DNA of 64,000 nucleotides, from NCBI RefSeq assembly GCF_000472705.1, contig NZ_AXAE01000015.1, positions 124,001 through 188,000 on the forward strand. Reading direction: 5' to 3'. Positions 60,974 through 64,000 of this stretch are shown here, piece by piece. Both the position numbers and the translations under genes were made by a program. Under the pieces are notes generated by a model. That model saw only the letters and a list, made by a program, of their open reading frames with translations, did not search any database and was not told where the DNA came from. Origin of the DNA: Mesorhizobium erdmanii USDA 3471 (GTDB lineage Bacteria > Pseudomonadota > Alphaproteobacteria > Rhizobiales > Rhizobiaceae). The number at the start of each line of letters is the position of its first letter. Within the stretch, counting starts at the first letter, position 1.

Positions 60974-63382
60974 ATGGCAGTGACGCCGATCGTTCCCCCG
61001 GGCGCCCCGGGAATTCCGGCGCGCTGGACCTCGAGCGCCAAGAGTGGCGTCGGCACCGCGTTTTCAGCCAAGAGCCCGCTCTGGTTCACCATCAGCCACG
61101 GCATCTTGAACGAGATCTACTATCCGCGTCTCGACAGCGCCTGCACGCGCGACATGGAGCTGATCGTCACCGGCCCCGACGGCTATTTCTCGGAAGAGAA
61201 GCGCGACGCCGCGCACGGCATCGAGCCGTTCGAGGACGGCATACCGGGCTACAGGCTGACCAACATCGCGACGGACGGCGCCTACCGCATCGAAAAGCAT
61301 ATCATTACGGACCCGAAACGGCCTGTCCTGCTGCAAGAGATCGCATTCGTACCGCTGAAGGCTTCGGCGGCCGACTACCACGTCTACGCGCTGCTTGCGC
61401 CGCACCTCGTCAACGCCGGCATGGGCAACACAGCCTGGGCCGGCGAATACAAGGGCCAGCGCATGCTCTTCGCCACCGGGCGCGGCGTATCCCTGGCGCT
61501 GGTGTCCTCACTGCCCTGGCACGGCTGTTCGGCCGGCTATGTCGGTTTCTCCGACGGATGGCAGCAATTGCGGAACGGCGGTGCTCTCGATCCCTCCTGC
61601 CAACGGGCGCAAGACGGCAATGTCGCCCTGACCGGAGAGATCGGCTTTTCCGCCGACGCGACAACGGCCTTGCTGGCGCTTGGCTTCGGCGCCTCGCCGG
61701 AGGACGCCGCCGATCTTGCCCTGGCGAGCCTCAAGCAGGGCTTCGAGCCCGCGCGGAAGGCCTATGTCGAGAACTGGCGTAAATTTCAGGCCGGGCTGGA
61801 AAAACTCGATCGCCACACCGCCTCCGGGCTGAACACCTATCGTGTGAGCACAGCGGTTCTGGCCTCGCATCTCTCGGTCGCGAGACCCGGCGCCGCCGTT
61901 GCCAGCCTGTCGATCCCGTGGGGCTTCAACAAGGGCGACGACGATCTCGGCGGCTACCATCTGGTCTGGCCGCGCGACCTGGTCGAGACCGCTGGCGGCT
62001 TTCTTGCCGCCGGCGACGGCAAGCAGGCGCTGGAGATCCTGACCTATCTGCGCACGATCCAGCAGCCGGACGGTCACTGGCCGCAGAATGTGTGGTCGGA
62101 CGGCACCGCCTACTGGCCCGGCATCCAGATGGACGAATGTGCCTTCCCGCTGCTCCTGGCCGATGCCTTGCGCCGTACAGGCCACCTGCCGCGCCCCAGG
62201 CTCGCCGATTTCCTGGCCATGATCGAAAGCGCCGCCTCCTACATCGTGCGCAACGGCCCCGTCACCGGCGAGGACCGCTGGGAGGAAGACGCCGGATACA
62301 GCCCGTTCACGTTGGCCGTCGAGATCGCGGCGCTGCTGGCAGCCGCCGACATGCTGGATGTCGCCGGAAAGAGTGAGCCGGCAAACTACCTGCGTGAAAC
62401 CGCGGATTGCTGGAACGATCAAGTCGAACGCTGGACCTACGTCACCGGCACTCGGCTCTGCGTCGAGACAGGCGTCAGCGGCTACTATGTCCGCATCGCG
62501 CCGCCGGACGATGCGGGCGCCGCCGCGCCGAAGGACGGCTTCGTTCCGATCAAGAACCGGCCGCCGGGCGACACCGACAGACCGGCGGAGGCCATCGTCA
62601 GCCCCGACGCTCTTGCCCTGGTTCGCTTTGGCCTCAGGGCGGCCGACGATCCGCGCATCGTCGATACCGTCAAGGCTGTCGATGCCCTTTTGCGTTGCGA
62701 TCTTCCGCAAGGCCCGGTCTGGTACCGCTACACCAGCGACGGCTATGGCGAACACGAGGATGGTGCTCCATTCGACGGCACCGGCCGGGGACGCGCCTGG
62801 CCCCTGCTCACTGGCGAGCGGGCGCATTACGAGCTGGCGGCTGGCCGCAAGGAGAAGGCCACGCGGCTTCTCGAGACCTTCGAGCGCTCGGCCGGCATAG
62901 GCGGCCTGCTGCCGGAACAGGTCTGGGACAGCCCTGACATGCCGGACCGCGAGCTATGGCTGGGTAAACCGTCCGGCAGCGCCATGCCGCTGGTCTGGGC
63001 GCATGCCGAGCACATCAAGCTGTTGCGATCGCTGCGCGACGGCGCGGTCTTCGACATGCCGCCGCAAGGCGTCGAGCGTTACATCCAGGGCAAGACAAGC
63101 TCGCCGCTGAGGATATGGCGCTTCAACAACAAGATCCGCTCCATTCCGGCCGGCAAGCTTTTGCGCGTCGAGCTTTCGGCGCCGGGCGTTGTCCATTGGA
63201 GCAGCGACAAATGGCTGACGATCCAGGACCACAAGACCAGCGAAAACGCTTTCGGCGTTCATCTGGTCGACCTGCCGGTCGCCGAGCTGGAGCCGGGAGA
63301 CACCCTCGTCTTCACTTTTTTCTGGCCCGATGCGATGCGTTGGGAGAATGTCGACGTCAGCGTCGGCATCGACGCATCATGA
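60974..63382 (+). CDS. glycoside hydrolase family 15 (glucoamylase-like)
   Basis: The product is 802 residues from the ATG at 60974. An N-terminal beta-sandwich is followed by the (alpha/alpha)6 catalytic domain. The acidic pair is probably Glu388 in Q-M-D-E-C-A-F and Glu648 in L-P-E-Q-V-W-D, in the positions expected for GH15 glucan 1,4-alpha-glucosidase. No signal peptide is visible, so it probably acts on intracellular glucan or trehalose-like substrate. A 6-phosphogluconate dehydrogenase gene follows by 55 bases. Confidence 0.93.
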   Translation: MAVTPIVPPGAPGIPARWTSSAKSGVGTAFSAKSPLWFTISHGILNEIYYPRLDSACTRDMELIVTGPDGYFSEEKRDAAHGIEPFEDGIPGYRLTNIATDGAYRIEKHIITDPKRPVLLQEIAFVPLKASAADYHVYALLAPHLVNAGMGNTAWAGEYKGQRMLFATGRGVSLALVSSLPWHGCSAGYVGFSDGWQQLRNGGALDPSCQRAQDGNVALTGEIGFSADATTALLALGFGASPEDAADLALASLKQGFEPARKAYVENWRKFQAGLEKLDRHTASGLNTYRVSTAVLASHLSVARPGAAVASLSIPWGFNKGDDDLGGYHLVWPRDLVETAGGFLAAGDGKQALEILTYLRTIQQPDGHWPQNVWSDGTAYWPGIQMDECAFPLLLADALRRTGHLPRPRLADFLAMIESAASYIVRNGPVTGEDRWEEDAGYSPFTLAVEIAALLAAADMLDVAGKSEPANYLRETADCWNDQVERWTYVTGTRLCVETGVSGYYVRIAPPDDAGAAAPKDGFVPIKNRPPGDTDRPAEAIVSPDALALVRFGLRAADDPRIVDTVKAVDALLRCDLPQGPVWYRYTSDGYGEHEDGAPFDGTGRGRAWPLLTGERAHYELAAGRKEKATRLLETFERSAGIGGLLPEQVWDSPDMPDRELWLGKPSGSAMPLVWAHAEHIKLLRSLRDGAVFDMPPQGVERYIQGKTSSPLRIWRFNNKIRSIPAGKLLRVELSAPGVVHWSSDKWLTIQDHKTSENAFGVHLVDLPVAELEPGDTLVFTFFWPDAMRWENVDVSVGIDAS

Positions 63383-63437
63383 CTGAAGCAGCGGGGTCGA
63401 TAGATTTGTTCTTTCCTCAAGCAATCGGGACGAAACC

Positions 63438-64000
63438 ATGCAGATCGGAATGATGGGACTGGGCCGGATGGGCGCCAACATGGTCCGCCGCCTGATGCGC
63501 GACGGTCATGAATGTGTCGTCTACGACATCAACGCGGCAAGCGTTGCCGCCCTGGTAGCGGACGGCGCGCTCGGCGCGGCATCCCTGACGGAATTCGTCG
63601 GCAAGCTCGCCAAGCCGCGCTGTGTCTGGCTGATGCTGCCGGCCGCGATCACCGGCAAGATCATCGATCAGGTTGCCGCCCTGATGGAGCCCGGCGACGT
63701 CGTCATCGACGGCGGCAATTCCTACTATCACGACGCCGTCGACCAAGCCGCGAAACTGGCAACCAAGGGCATCCACCTCGTCGATGTCGGCACCAGCGGC
63801 GGTGTCTGGGGCCTCGAGCGCGGCTACTGCCTGATGATCGGCGGCCCCGACGTCGCGGTGCAGCATCTCGATTCGGTCTTCGCCACGCTGGCGCCGGGCG
63901 CCGATGCCGGCGCCCCGACCCCAGACAAGGCTGCCGGGACGGCGCCTTTCGGCTATCTGCATTGCGGACCGAGCGGCGCCGGCCACTTCGTCAAGATGGT
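63438..64000 (+). CDS. gnd: 6-phosphogluconate dehydrogenase, N-terminal part (cut by window edge)
   Basis: The frame runs from the ATG at 63438 off the right edge, about 188 residues. The NAD(P)-binding G-L-G-R-M-G-A-N-M begins at residue 7, and the family signature I-D-G-G-N-S-Y-Y near 92 and S-G-G-V-W-G-L-E near 118 are present. It converts 6-phosphogluconate to ribulose 5-phosphate plus CO2. The short class (GntZ/YqeC-type) is suggested by the opening M-Q-I-G-M-M-G-L-G, though the length cannot be seen here. Confidence 0.92.
   Translation, partial: MQIGMMGLGRMGANMVRRLMRDGHECVVYDINAASVAALVADGALGAASLTEFVGKLAKPRCVWLMLPAAITGKIIDQVAALMEPGDVVIDGGNSYYHDAVDQAAKLATKGIHLVDVGTSGGVWGLERGYCLMIGGPDVAVQHLDSVFATLAPGADAGAPTPDKAAGTAPFGYLHCGPSGAGHFVKM

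Overview
The window reads as about 64 kb of chromosome from a Mesorhizobium-like alphaproteobacterium (Rhizobiales). The support is high GC, dense compact operons, several ABC importers, a pca branch with an IclR regulator, a TGA-N9-TCA iron box, RIME-like mosaic repeats, and several copies of a palindromic element whose ends read CTCCCCCTCGAGGGGG. The genus is an inference from these traits and was not confirmed by any search. No rRNA, CRISPR array, prophage or intact insertion sequence was seen. One tRNA-Ala(CGC) is present.

Layout. 1-14 kb is housekeeping and small metabolism: the 5' part of typA, an MFS exporter with a divergent TetR gene and a two-site operator, inorganic pyrophosphatase, a GNAT, a lemA plus duplicated TPM-domain operon, pyridoxal kinase, a DUF429 protein, a beta carbonic anhydrase and an M3 oligopeptidase. 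14.3-21.8 kb is a divergent sugar-type ABC locus with an MlrC-family gene, an SDR and an RpiR regulator. 21.8-22.7 kb holds yggU, yggT and tRNA-Ala. 23.0-26.2 kb is the most unusual segment: an XRE regulator, a 31-codon peptide gene, a SagB-type dehydrogenase with a probable peptide-binding N-terminal domain, and three small unknown proteins. It looks like a ribosomal-peptide (RiPP) locus that lacks a YcaO cyclase. 26.3-29.6 kb is an iron-uptake energising operon (ABC ATPase, exbB, exbD, tonB) bracketed by an inverted pair of RIME-like repeats.

30-37 kb has an isochorismatase-fold hydrolase, an LLM oxidoreductase, a 51-residue membrane protein and a BMP/nucleoside-type ABC importer. 37.1-40.8 kb is pcaF, pcaJ, pcaI and the divergent IclR gene, the last step of the beta-ketoadipate pathway. 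40.9-53.9 kb is a large divergent locus around a GntR-family gene. It combines a polyamine-type ABC importer, gamma-glutamylpolyamine synthetase-like and FAD oxidase genes and an aldehyde dehydrogenase with two paralogous UGT-like glycosyltransferases and three tandem cupins. That mix is not a textbook putrescine pathway. 54-61 kb has a fused FadB-like enzyme and a ribose/rhizopine-type ABC importer, and the window ends with a GH15 glucoamylase and the start of 6-phosphogluconate dehydrogenase.

How the genes fit: most of the window serves uptake and breakdown of small soluble nutrients, as expected of a soil or rhizosphere bacterium. Each importer sits beside its own regulator or catabolic enzymes. 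Substrates are not readable from the sequence except for the pca genes and, loosely, the amine/polyamine and iron systems.
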